Below, in pieces: positions 28,101 through 37,662 of a stretch of DNA of 64,000 nt. Every line of letters starts with the position of its first letter. Position 1 is the first letter of the stretch. Source of the stretch: Endomychus coccineus (lineage: Eukaryota > Arthropoda > Insecta > Coleoptera > Endomychidae); the NCBI GenBank assembly GCA_958510875.1, contig OY294068.1:198734315-198798314 (forward strand), written 5' to 3'. The notes under the pieces are model-generated. The model worked only from the letters and a program-made list of their open reading frames with translations, was not told where the DNA came from and did not search any database. The translations under genes were made by a program, and so were the position numbers.

Positions 28101-28902
28101 AACAATACTCATCCTCATTCTTAACATTAATTACAGCATTCTTATTTACAATTTCTTCTGGTAATCGTATATAAGATGAACCATTATACCCCGCATTGAG
28201 CAGTTCAACTTTATTTATATTTATTTGAAGATTGATAACATTCCGCAACATCCACCCCGAATCTACCTCTTTAAATTCATCAAGCTTATTCAATATAGGA
28301 TGAATTATATTATTTTCAAACCACTCCTGAAGATTGTCGGTAGAATCAATCTTCGCAGTTTTAGTATTGAAATATTTGAAATCTGTTTTAATTAAATCTG
28401 GATTAATATTGTTTTTAATATATTCACCACAAAAGATTGAATTTACTTTAACTATATGATAATCAGCAATTATTCTAGATATTCTAGATTTAAACAGATG
28501 ATAAGCATCTTCTAAAAATGTGTGAGGATCTAAATGTTTCAAATTAATTATAGTACCACATCTTATTTTAGTGGAAAATGCAGATTTAAGATCTTCCCAT
28601 CGAATACGGTCTGATCGACATTCTCTCATAGGATTATCAACCCCCATCCCTCGATGAAGATTTAAATTTTGAAACAACACCTTTAACCTTTTGATGTGTG
28701 AAATATTTGTTTGAAGTTGATTTACATGTCCCAAACTCATAGCAGAGTTCATTAAATGATGATTAAATTTCCTTAAATGATTATTGCAAAAATTAACCCA
28801 TTTATGTCTCTCTAATTCTGTGAATGTTATATTTCTGAAATTATCATAAGCTTCATGAATTATCTTTACTACTTCTTTACTAATATTTGATATATCACCC
28901 AT
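25114..28902 (-). CDS. Protein-primed DNA polymerase B of the Polinton
   Basis: This 1262-aa polymerase replicates the element. Motifs in order are: an OTU-like EDEYCFAWAV near 263; a C2H2-like YICDRC...HLIFC near 400-425; exonuclease I YFDFEA near 450; an endonuclease-VII-type zinc insertion CHIC...RDHCHFTG...HQSCN at 549-590; exonuclease II HNSSNYDTH near 596; exonuclease III YLKTDVLLLAD near 750; polymerase A YFDVCNLYGWAM near 848; B KLFINACFGKFM near 990; and C YTDTDS near 1095. All catalytic aspartates are present. Length and order match full-length Polinton PolB, and no stop occurs. The product is expected to work with a terminal-protein primer. It is transcribed with the small gene upstream (29,019-29,405). 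Confidence 0.94.
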   Translation of the reverse strand: MGDISNISKEVVKIIHEAYDNFRNITFTELERHKWVNFCNNHLRKFNHHLMNSAMSLGHVNQLQTNISHIKRLKVLFQNLNLHRGMGVDNPMRECRSDRIRWEDLKSAFSTKIRCGTIINLKHLDPHTFLEDAYHLFKSRISRIIADYHIVKVNSIFCGEYIKNNINPDLIKTDFKYFNTKTAKIDSTDNLQEWFENNIIHPILNKLDEFKEVDSGWMLRNVINLQININKVELLNAGYNGSSYIRLPEEIVNKNAVINVKNEDEYCFAWAVISALYPVQKNCDRTKSYPHFSNILKLQNLTFPLHINQVAIFEKNNNISINVYTLKLVRKKKNGNYEVLPTYITRTKLSEHINLLLIQNQYSLNGEHDDENVRYHYCWIKNLSRLISAQVSKKHTIYICDRCLNYFHVQQKLDEHLIFCRDNNFCKVSFPNEKILKFKNFVHKEPIPFIIYFDFEALLIPIQQCTPDPTLSSTNKIQMHEAYSVGLYIKCSYDDSLSIYKYYRGPQCTKWLSEQLDIVGEQIGLLLKYIEPMKKLSTNQNIEFRTQEHCHICSSKFSQTDIRVRDHCHFTGVYRGVAHQSCNLNFKKKFIVPVVAHNSSNYDTHLLIKDLLQNSPGSIQLLPINKEKYISFTKGGFKSAVKFRFIDSCRFLSSPLNKLVSYLERDDFKILTKEFSELSNEKLELLMRKGVFPYEYLDSWEKLDDINLPSVDHFYDKLNDEPIKEVEYTHACNVWSTFNISSLGEYSDLYLKTDVLLLADVFENFRSKSLSIYNLDPGFYYTSPGYTWDCMLKYTGISLEYIQDVDMLMFMEGGIRGGISQCCNRYAKANNKFMMDFNPDEENSFLMYFDVCNLYGWAMSQYLPYGGFKWVENFEEFQVESVSDESDIGYMLEVDLHYPEILHDLHKDLPLCPTHMCPPHSKLKKLLTTLYSKYRYIIHYRNLKQCLKLGVRLTKIHRILQFNQAPWLKPYIELNTKRRMNSRNAFEVALFKLFINACFGKFMENVRKHRDIKLVSRWEGKCGARSYIAKPNFNSSQIFDENLVAIELNKTEIVFNKPLYVGMCVLDISKVCVYDFHYNYMMKVFPHPNALSLLYTDTDSLIYHIKCRDVYDEVIKKDLHRFDTSDYKLDNIFQIPLVNKKIVGLMKDEYCGEIITEFVGLRSKMYAVRVQGKSETKKAKGTKYNIVQNGINFEDYVTCLQNQSEILRTQKLIRSHNHNIYTIEQNKIVLSARDNKRYIIENNKTLPWGHYSIPEVEDEEND

Positions 28903-29018
28903 TTTGAGGATTATGTATAAAAACTATTTAGATATAGATATTTTCTGAGCAAAATAAAATAATTGATTGTTACGTTACCTAAAATGGAGGAGCAGGAGGA
29001 GGAGGTTCATTAGTGAAA

Positions 29019-29405
29019 TTATTTTCCTTTGCGTGGTTTCTTAGATGATGATGATGGCTGATTGACAGCTTGGTTTGAAGGTTCGATATTCTCCTTTTCT
29101 TCACTTGTCTTAATGAACTCCAATTTGATAGCAGAATTAGCTTTCCCCACTTCCTTTCGTCCTCTATAAATGATAGAATATGTGCCGTCGTTGAATTCTT
29201 CAACGTGTTCCATCAAGATACTGCTTATCCTCTTTGGAATAAAGCAAACAAAGTCCCCCAGATCTACTAAAATAGTAGGTCCGAAAACAGTTTTCACTAT
29301 TTTTGCCTTATAGATTATATATGGCTTGCCGAGGATGAGGTTGGATGCCTTGCAAACATCCTTATTCTCTAGAAGAGAAATTTCGTTAAGTTGAGATAAA
29401 TCCAT
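29019..29405 (-). CDS. Small protein upstream of polB, possible OB-fold ssDNA binder
   Basis: The protein has 128 aa. Alternating hydrophobic strands (YIIYKAKIVKTVFGPTILVDL, FVCFIPKRI, YSIIYRGRK) suggest a small beta-barrel. The tail is disordered, Ser/Pro-rich and ends with basic KKPRKGK. I recall similar short proteins in insect mobile elements and suspect a single-strand DNA-binding role, because it precedes polB on the same strand by 116 bp. That role is inference. The start MDLSQLNE is the first ATG. Confidence 0.65.
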   Translation of the reverse strand: MDLSQLNEISLLENKDVCKASNLILGKPYIIYKAKIVKTVFGPTILVDLGDFVCFIPKRISSILMEHVEEFNDGTYSIIYRGRKEVGKANSAIKLEFIKTSEEKENIEPSNQAVNQPSSSSKKPRKGK

Positions 29406-29996
29406 AATATCTGAAAAACCCCCACATCGACTTTAGACTATTGGAAATATGATTTAGATTGGGATGAACTTACCTAAGAAAATAATATACAAAGTTTCAA
29501 TAAACGTGTATAGCACACAAATTTGGTCGTGACGACTCGTTTGAAGGATGAATATAGAATGAATGATAAAGTTTCAATATCAAAATCATAACGGTCTAAT
29601 TATTTCACAATCATATACATTGATAAACAAAACAACGGGAAATCTGTTATCAACTGGCTTAAATTGATTGAAAATAATCAGGTTTCCTTTTCAACAGGAA
29701 CAACGATTTGATAAACCACTATCGCTTTTTCTAATCCTTCATGAACAGGAAAAACCTACTTTCGATTAGTACCAATTAAACTAATCTGCTTCCTTTTCAT
29801 ATATCATCAGGAAAAACTAATCAGTTTCCTTTCACATAAGTCAACGGGAACAGGAAAACTAGATTGATATAAGTATACTAATCTAATTAGTTCTAATTAA
29901 ATGTTGATATTACAATTAGTAAATAGATTAGTTTTCACTTCGAAATAACGTTTTCTTGTTAGTTGCATCTCAAAGTTCTCTTCAAGTCTTTTAACA
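29406..29996. promoter_or_regulatory. Divergent control region rich in GGAAA/TTTCC repeats
   Basis: The 590 bp separate the - strand replication genes from the + strand spliced gene. At least eight copies of CAGGAAAA or TTTCCTTT and several ACTAATC/GATTAGT motifs cluster at 29,675-29,940, in both orientations. This looks like a compound enhancer or replication-related region. It is not a simple tandem repeat. Confidence 0.45.
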
Positions 29997-31129
29997 ATGG
30001 AAAGCGGTTTAAATATGGAAGAATTAACCAACAGATTCACACCACCAGCTGATCCTCCTGAATATCTATCCGCAAAGTAAGTTTTATTAAGGAATATCTA
30101 GCGATAGATTATATGTTTTAACTAATTTTGTAGTGGGTATATCGTATTCATACGCAAAAATGATGGTAGCATGGTGAAATACAATGATAATCCTGTGGGG
30201 GATGATGATATAATAATTGTTCTCAATGAGGACAATTCAATTAGAGGGTATGTCATTCATCAATTCCATAAATTGTTTTGGGGGGGTATTAATTATAATT
30301 TATTTACAGTAAATTTGATATGAAAAATGGCAGAATAGGGAAATGTACTCTCATGGATGGAACCGAACTGGTTATAAATGGGATGATACCTTCTGATGCC
30401 ACCATAGTGAGTACATTTTTATCTGGTGGCAACCTTGCACCAGAAATTGAGAAATGTATGTTGGAGGATGGGACAGAGGTTCTCGTCAACGAATCATTTG
30501 GCAATGTGTAAGTTCATTGAAAAATATTACCAATTCTAGTTGGGAACTAATAATACATTTCTTATAGATATAACGATAATAATAACAGCTTCACTAAGAA
30601 GCCCCTGAAAAGGAATAGAAATAAAAAGTGAGTATTTCCTCCATTTCATTCTGTTGTTTTCGATATTGTTTTATTTTTTATAATTTTAGTGAACGTATGG
30701 CAGGGCCAAATATATTGAGGAAGAAACCACGTAAAGCCGAACCACCTATAAACCCGATTCATATAATCGATGATGATGAAATAAGGTGTGTGATTTGATT
30801 AGAATCAAAGTTCTTTGAACATCTTTTTTTCAATGTTTATAGAGATCAACAACCATCAACCTCCAGCTCCCTGCCACAACCACGACACTCATCCTCTCCA
30901 CCACCACCAACACCTTCGACAGCTCCACCCCTACAAGTCCACCATAATGAGGAGGAGGAGGATTTGAAGGAGATATCTGTTTATGCCACGAGTAAGGATT
31001 TGGTGGCCTTAATCGTGGAGGTATGTGTGCATTTTTCGGTTTTTATATTGTTTATACTAATTCCACTTTTTCCTTTTCTTTTCATAGTTGTCCAAAAGTG
31101 GGAATAAATATCTGTTTCAATGGAGATGA
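29997..31129 (+). CDS. Seven-exon spliced Polinton gene, 254 aa
   Basis: I joined seven exons by eye: 29,997-30,076; 30,134-30,247; 30,310-30,507; 30,568-30,627; 30,690-30,785; 30,843-31,020; 31,088-31,129. Every intron is 50-70 nt and has GT/AG ends (GTAAGT, GTATGT, GTAAGT, GTGAGT, GTGTGT, GTATGT). Five junctions are phase 2 and one is phase 0, and the frame stays open from ATG to TGA. Residues 27-130 hold repeated short blocks around G-x-x-V/C-x-x-x-D-G-(S/T) (for example KCTLMDGTELV and KCMLEDGTEVL). The second half is basic, then Ser/Pro-rich and acidic. No family is recognised. It may be a regulatory protein. Most Polinton genes lack introns, so this one may be a captured host gene or an early gene using the spliceosome. 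Confidence 0.75.
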
Positions 31130-31375
31130 GGATGAATCTATATTATTATCATTATTATTATTATTATTACACTTACCCTAATAAATTATTATTAATCTAA
31201 AAATAAAAGAACGTTATAATATAGTGTGTGTGTTTTTTTTCTATTGAATTATGTCTGTCTACACCTACACAGACCATCTGTATTCAGATTTATCAGTTTC
31301 CTATAACAGGTTTGATCTGTTTAACACAACAGACACCTGTATATGTTCGAACTGTTCTGTTAACAGATGTTGCTA
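31130..31375. other. Spacer between spliced gene and right TIR
   Basis: It holds an ATT trinucleotide tract (about 31,140-31,170), an AATAAA at 31,203-31,208 that can serve the spliced gene, and CTGTTAACAGATG-type repeats leading into the inverted repeat. Confidence 0.5.
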
Positions 31376-31642
31376 ACAGATCTGTTTGAAACATCAGATC
31401 AGTTGATAACACTATTCTGCTATCAGAAGGTGTCACTGTTCACTGAACGACCGCTGTCCACAGATGGCGCTACTGACATCTAATTAATCAGATCAGTTAT
31501 GCTTAAACATCTGTTTCTGTTCCAACAGTTCAGTAGACAGATGGCGCTAGCGTTACTACTGATCATAGAACAACCCCGCTGTCCACAGATGGCGCTACTG
31601 TCATCTCTGCCATAGCGCAACAACCGCCATCACTCCATCCAA

Positions 31643-31680
<38 letters not shown>

Positions 31681-31947
31681 CACAACCAATCACAACAAGC
31701 CACACCCATCCCACGTACAATACAACTCCAACAACCAATCACACACAAGCCCACTCCATCCAATCGCTCTCTTATCACAACCAATCATAACAAACCACAC
31801 CCATCCACATACAAATCCAACAACCAATCACACACAAGCCACGCCCCCACTCCAAACATACTATACAATCACAGCACAACTCCTTATCTCTACAATCAGC
31901 AATGGCGGAGCCACTTCCGCGCGGGATGTAGCTAGTACTACCTACTA
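31376..31947 (-). repeat. Polinton right terminal inverted repeat
   Basis: This is the reverse complement of the left repeat, with (GA)15 in place of (GA)16, ending GTAGCTAGTACTACCTACT(A) at 31,946-31,947. The inner border is ACAGATCTGT. Confidence 0.9.
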
Positions 31948-32530
31948 CATGCTAAATACATCTTAAAAACTGATGAATTAAGGGAATTCGGGTTATCATA
32001 TAAAAGTACAGGTGAGAAAACGTTAGAATTAGGGTAGCAATAAAAAAAATACAGGCGAGATGAGGAATAATAGGTGAGAAAACGTTAGAATCAGATAATC
32101 ATAGGCGAGTCCATGCTAAATACATCTTAAAAACTGATGAATTAAGGGAATTCGGGTTATCATATAAAAGTACAGGTGAGAAAACGTTAGAATTAGGGTA
32201 GCAATAAAAAAAATACAGGCGAGATGAGGAATAATAGGTGAGAAAACGTTAGAATCAGATAATCATAGGCGAGTCCATGCTAAATACATCTTAAAAACTG
32301 ATGAATTAAGGGAATTCGGGTTATCATATAAAAGTACAGGTGAGAAAACGTTAGAATTAGGGTAGCAATAAAAAAAATACAGGCGAGATGAGTAATAGGT
32401 GAGAAACCTTAGAATGAGATAATCATAGGCGAGTTCGTGCGAATCCATGTGAAAAACTGATGAATTAGGGGAATTCGGGTAACCATATTAAAGTACATGT
32501 GATATGAGGAGTTACATGTGAAAAACTTCA
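31948..32530. repeat. 164-bp satellite array, right block
   Basis: The array resumes exactly where the left block stops (CATGCTAAATAC). TAGGCGAGTCCATGC recurs at 32,102 and 32,266 (164 bp). A last shortened unit (160 bp) begins near 32,426, and a degenerate monomer fades out by about 32,560. The right units carry GAGTCC in place of GAGTTC. Confidence 0.88.
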
Positions 32531-33222
32531 GAATTATATAATCACAAGTGGGTTCATGTGAAGAGTTAATTACTTTTCTAATTAGTGAGTTCTACAACAA
32601 TCAAAATAATTGAATTTACCATTTATTTCGTGTTTAAGGGTCAATTTAGAGAAAAGTAAATGTGAGCGAGTCGAAGTCATAAATATAATTCGCCTACTTA
32701 CATAGTTTAACCACGTAAGAATATAACACAGCTATTACCTGACCTTTTATTGATCAAAACTGTTTCGACTCCACTAGATTGAAAATCAAAAATTATCTGT
32801 TAAATAAATTTACGTGAATAAAAGATGTAGAAAAAAACTCTTAAGACAACTTCAACACAATTTTTATTAACTCAGACTATATGTTGTAGATCTTTAGTTA
32901 CAGAATTGTATATTATACAAAGTCGATTTGTTACATTCTGTATTAACACATTTATTTGTTATTATTCACTATTATGATTGCATCGAGCATCTTTTTCTGC
33001 TGCTATTTCTAGAACATATATTCCAGAAATGTATTCTGAATATCTTAAGCATACAATGTCAACATCCGAGAAACAATGAAAAGTATGATTAGTTAACATT
33101 ATTATGCTTGAATAACTGAATAACAGTGCTATTTCCTCTGAGAATACTAATGCAAAAGGAAATGTACAAGAGAAAATATAGGTTGATCATTTTTTTGTGT
33201 GATCATGTGCGAAGTGGAATTT
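32531..33222. other. Unannotated stretch right of the satellite
   Basis: AT-rich. I see no gene or named repeat. Confidence 0.5.
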
Positions 33223-33450
33223 TCAAATGTTGAGAAGGTAATATCCTGAGTCTCGGTTCAGATTATTTGGATATTTTAGGATATCTATAGCTTCAAGAAT
33301 TTTTCGCTGATAGAAGTTTGGGGCGCGGGCTTGGATTTTAGTATTTTCGAAAAGGGTTTGATGATTAGTGTCAAACTTGTGATCCGCAAGTACAGATCTA
33401 CTGGTGTCACGAAGCCTTGTACAGCGCTCATGTTCTTTCACACGAGTAAA
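33223..33450 (-). pseudogene. Penelope-like GIY-YIG C-terminal fragment, inverted copy
   Basis: The frame on - reads TRVKEHERCTRLRDTSRS...APNFYQRKILEA. It is close in sequence to the + strand copy at 34,041-34,301. It abuts the start of the + strand reverse-transcriptase piece, forming a head-to-head junction near 33,450. It is 5'-truncated. Confidence 0.75.
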
Positions 33451-33464
33451 TAAGATTAAATTCA

Positions 33465-35640
33465 TTGCATCCCAATATCCTTTTCATCATGGAAGTCGAA
33501 TCGCAAGGTTCGCTCCCGTTCCTAGATGTATTGTTTAGTCGACAGACTGACGTTACTTTAGGACATTCTGTGTATCGAAAACCCGCTCATACCGATAGAT
33601 ACCTCAATGGTCTTTCCCACCACCACCCTGCTCAAAAGCAATCTGTCATAAACTTCTTGGTCCACAGAGTTGTCAATTTATCCCAACCCCAATCCTTGAA
33701 ACATCTTTCATCTGCCTTATTATCAAACAATTTCTCCCATTACAACATTCAAAAAGCCATAAAGAAATACACTTCGCCTAAAATGTCAAATCGACCTGAA
33801 CCACAAACCCCCCGCCTGCTTTATCCACTGCCTATTTTCCATATATTGAAAATATAACAGATCGAATTTCCAAAATCCTTAAAAAACATAATATTTCTAC
33901 CCTGTTTTTCACACTTCCAAAATTATCTCAGTTTTACAAACCTATCAAAGATCCTCTCTTCACATAGAAGGCGTTTATAGCATTCCCTGTTCTTGCGGTA
34001 ATTCTACATTGGTGAAACCGGTCGTACAGTAGCTACTCGTGTGAAAGAACATGAGCGCTGTACAAGGCTTCGTGACACCAGTAGATCTGCACTTGCGGAA
34101 CACCAGTATGACACTAATCATCAAATCTTTTTCGAAAACACTAAAATCCTAGCTCGAGCTCCAAACTTCTATCAGCGAAAAATCCTTGAAGCTTTAGAAA
34201 TCCTAAAACATCCAAATAATCTAAAACGTGTTTCAGGATCTTACCTTCCCAACATTTGGAAACCCATCCTCGAAAATTCCACTTCGCACATGATCACATA
34301 ACGGCAGGGTCGGGTGCCGGAACGGAGTTAACCACCGGAATAAAGGCAGTGAACTGTGTAGCGCGGTGTTTCGGAATTCGGTCCCGCTACCTGTGGAAGG
34401 GACTAACTGTAACGGATTAAATTCGAAGTGTGGTCCCACCAGCGAAAATGCGATTTCGGAATTGGGTCCCATGTACCTACTATTTGTTTAATTTGACTTT
34501 TATTTTCAACCATTCGCGCAGATTTTGAAATGGCTATACACTCTGCGGTTAAGACAACTTTCCTCACCACTAAAATGGTGGGTTGTCGATTTCATTTGGC
34601 GCAAAGCTGGTGGAAAAAAATTCAAGAGTTAGGACTAAGTGGAGAATATAGAGATAATCACTATGAAGTTGGTTATTTTTTTAAAAATTTTTTTTGGTTT
34701 ACCGTTTTTAAATCCAACTGACGTAGATGATTGCTTTACCGATGATTTAATGTCAATTCAACCAAATAATATTAATGTTGAGAAATTTTGTGACTTTGTC
34801 CTGAATACTTATATTAAGTCTGATTCTTTATTTCCTCCGCACGTTTGGGCTGAATTTTCGTCATCTGTAACGCGAACCACCAATAACTGCGAATCATTCC
34901 ACGCAAAATTTAATGCAATGTTTAATGCTCCCCATGCCAACATCCACGTATTTATAAAAGCACTTACAGATGTTCAATGTGAAATTTACGTAAAAATGCG
35001 TAGCACTGCGTCAAAATCCAAAATTTCGCAAGAAAAAGAGGCCTTTCTTTCTGAACAAAATTTTTTATTTCAAAATGGTATAATTGACCGTTATACGTTC
35101 ATTCGACATGTTTCGAAAAAATTCGGCCCCATTTTGTGTTAAGATTTTTAAATATATATATGTACATAATATACGACGATACGCGTTTAGCGTACATTTG
35201 TAAATATGCCATTTAATTACTATTTCACGTACTGTTTTTATTTTTGACGATACGCATTTAGCGTAAATTTTTAAACATGCCAGTACAACAACAATAAGTG
35301 TGTACTGTTGGTCCTAAGCCCAAAAAAATGTGAAGGAAAATAAAAGTCAAATTAAACAAATAGTAGGTACATGGGACCCAATTCCGAAATCGCATTTTCG
35401 CTGGTGGGACCACACTTCGAATTTAATCCGTTACAGGTAGTCCCTTCCGCAGGTAGCGGGACCGAATTCCGGTGCGTCCGTGTAGCGTGAAGGACTTGTC
35501 CTACAATAAATACGGCTACAGAAACTGGTAGAACCAGTTTTTGTTCAAGCCTCAAACCTGCCCTGAAGATACCACCTATAATGGTTGGCGAAACGTCGGC
35601 ATCAAGTCGAGCTATTGTGATGCGGAATCCATCCGGAAGC
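33465..35640 (+). mobile_element. Penelope-like element with reverse transcriptase and GIY-YIG remnants
   Basis: At 33,465-33,857 a frame holds the reverse-transcriptase end with GSLPFLDVLFSR and VYRKPAHTDRYLNGLSHHHP, highly characteristic of Penelope-like elements. After frameshifts, 33,980-34,301 encodes GVYSIPCSCGN, a YIGETGRT core (one base missing before it) and the KEHERCTRL...FYQRKILEA tail. The 3' region continues to about 35,640, where CCTGAAGATACCACC and GGCGAAACGTCGGCATC form another hammerhead-like arrangement. It is interrupted by a MULE relic at 34,373-35,470. Confidence 0.8.
34373..35470 (+). mobile_element. Short MULE relic nested in the Penelope-like element
   Basis: The inverted ends GGAATTCGGTCCCGCTACCTG extend over about 140 bp (34,373-34,515 and 35,335-35,470). 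The interior encodes the C-terminal part of a MULE transposase in two overlapping frames with a frameshift near 34,650. The blocks are GCRFHLAQSWWKKIQELGL, then FFGLPFL, VWAEFSSSVTRTTNNCESFHAKFNA and QCEIYVKMRS. Most of the transposase is missing. A weak 8-bp target duplication (GGTGTTTC/GGTGCGTC) can be proposed. Confidence 0.7.
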
Positions 35641-35732
35641 CAAGAATTTTCATGCGAACTGTCAAACAAAGTCTGTATACCGTTTTGTGCTGATACAATT
35701 ATTTTCAAGAAATCCCGTTTCAGACATAATAC

Positions 35733-35775
35733 GTCTTCTGATGATGGTCGTGAGACCGAAACGTGCGTAAAGACG
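35733..35775 (+). ncRNA. Hammerhead ribozyme-like motif
   Basis: Stem I strand GTCTT, CTGATGA, GGTC-GTGA-GACC, GAAA, CG-TG-CG, GTA and AAGAC are all present, so the core is complete as in the copy at 11,168. The stem III loop differs (TG in place of TA). Confidence 0.55.
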
Positions 35776-36555
35776 AAAATAATAAGCATACTTGTTAGTG
35801 TAACCTATTTCCCGAGAATTTATATTATTTATATATGACGAACCATTACAGATTTTGTTTATTCTCTCTTTAATGATGATGGGGTTGAAAAATGTTTTTG
35901 GGATGGTCCTCTGGGTGGAACAATTTAACAACCCGATCTGTGTAAGGCTGTTTATAATATAATATAACGTTGGTGATGTAACTGATTTGAAGTGAAGATA
36001 TTCTTGAGGCCAAAATTCTTTCGTAAACCATGAGTTTTTATTTTTCCATCTGCATCATGCCTAATGTTCACATCTAGGAAATTTATGTTTTTGTTCACTT
36101 CCATTTCACAAGTAAATCGAAGTTGACAGTGGAAATTGTTAAATTTATTAATCACGTACTGAATTGTATCATTGGCAATCATCTACATAATACCGCTTAA
36201 AGAATAGGGGTTGAAAATCTAATGAATTTATTACAGATTCCTCTATAGGCATTCCATAAATAGGAGACCCCATTGCTACGCAGAATATTTGTTTAAAATA
36301 TTGCTCACCGTAATTGAAAATAAGTGTATTCTAAACAAAACTTTACTGCATTTATAAATTCAGATTGATCTAGAGGTGTATGGTTTCTAATCTCTGTCCA
36401 ATGTTTTTTATGCCAACTCAATGCCAAAACGACTGGTATATTTGTAAATAAAGAAACTCGTGTTTCTGTTCGTTAAGGCGACGGCGACGTGGACATTTTT
36501 AATTGCAATAGTATGAGCTTTGTGCTCGATACAATGTTTTATGAAATTCTGTTTA

Positions 36556-36598
36556 AGACATTGATGATGGTCGTGAGACCGAAACGTACGTAAAGACG
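36556..36598 (+). ncRNA. Decayed hammerhead-like motif
   Basis: It has the same layout, but the first core base is changed (TTGATGA) and the left strand of stem I is lost. Stem II, GAAA and the GTA triplet remain. Confidence 0.4.
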
Positions 36599-36660
36599 AA
36601 AATAACAAACATATGTGTTAGTGTAACCTATTTTCCGAGAATGTATGTATAATTCATACC

Positions 36661-37660
36661 TGGGTGGAGAATCATTTTCGAATACATCAATATCCGAACT
36701 GTAATCTAGTTTTTAATAATGTACCTGATATTTGTGAAAGTTAAGCTTGATTTATTAGTCCATATTGAACACATGGATGATACTTATAATAAATATTTGC
36801 AAAAACATGTGAAATTCATGATGAACATTTCTTATAAAATATCTACCATGATTTAAAATGCTTCAACGTCAAAAGATATCGAGGTCTATCTTAAAGAAAA
36901 CTAGCATATTATGTAGTAAGTTTACTGTAGTCATTTTTGGTTATATTCAACCCCTCAGGGTATATAATTATATTATGTATTATCCGCTGTATATTTTACT
37001 GAACCATTATAAGTGGTTGATGGAAAATTATTTTAAAAGTGTATTTAGACTTGCAGGTTTTAAGATTACAATTTCAAATATTTTAGAGAAAACTTGCCGC
37101 GTTCCACAATTACACAATTCAATTACTTTATTCTCGAAGAATACTCGAATATCTCAAACATTACTTACTTTTAAGCTGCATCAGTCCAAAAGTGGAAGTT
37201 CTCAAACCATCTTTACCTAAGAGTTACTAGCAATGGGAATAAATCAAGAAGTAAACTAGTTCCTATTTAGAATGACCTATCACACTTATCCGCAAGACAA
37301 GAATGTGTTTGTCCACTAAATTAACTTTGTAACATTTGTTAACGAAACTATAGTCACATTTATTAATTAAACTTGTAGTTATTTTATTTAAGTACAAAAT
37401 TTTTAGTTAAATTATTTTTTATTTTTCTCATTACTTCCAATACGCGAGCCCTATCTAAAAGCAAGTACTTACATTATTACTAGTGAAGATTCCTCTGACC
37501 ATATCTGTCTTTTCAGATCGAATTGGCAATTGATTCAGAGACCATGCTGTGATGCGTGGTCACACTTTATATCAACTTGAAATAATTAATAGGGACAAAA
37601 GGATGCAGAAATAGAACACTAGGTTGGGGTCCAATAATATATTCAAAAACACTTAAGCCT
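36661..37660. other. Unannotated AT-rich stretch
   Basis: One 120-codon frame (36,858-37,220, +) shows no family signature or splice context. I do not call it a gene. Confidence 0.45.
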
Positions 37661-37662
37661 AA

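Larger units (their letters stand above)
14358..31947. mobile_element. Polinton/Maverick DNA transposon, apparently intact
   Basis: A 17.6-kb element bounded by long inverted repeats. It encodes the defining Polinton set: integrase, protein-primed PolB, packaging ATPase, adenain-like protease, major and minor capsid proteins. The reading frames have no internal stops apart from the protease junction discussed separately. The terminal repeats differ, as far as I compared them, by one GA unit, which indicates recent insertion. It splits a monomer of the 164-bp satellite: the sequence before it ends GGCGAGT(T) and the sequence after it resumes CATGCTAAAT. There is therefore no 6-bp target duplication, although one is usual for Polintons. 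Confidence 0.93.
35690..36660. mobile_element. Penelope-like fragments in both orientations
   Basis: A + strand terminus with a ribozyme motif ends at about 35,835 (TTTCCCGAGAATTTATATTA). It is followed by a - strand reverse-transcriptase fragment (35,952-36,182, with NKNINFLDVNIRHDADGKIK) and a second + strand terminus (36,460-36,655). The same family occupies introns 1, 3 and 4 of the phosphorylase gene. Confidence 0.7.

Noticed and set aside
28979..29203. 74-codon frame on - near polB
   Set aside because: It overlaps the better supported 128-aa gene in another phase and is low complexity at its end.
36858..37220. 120-codon frame on +
   Set aside because: No homology pattern, no splice or promoter context, and AT-driven composition.
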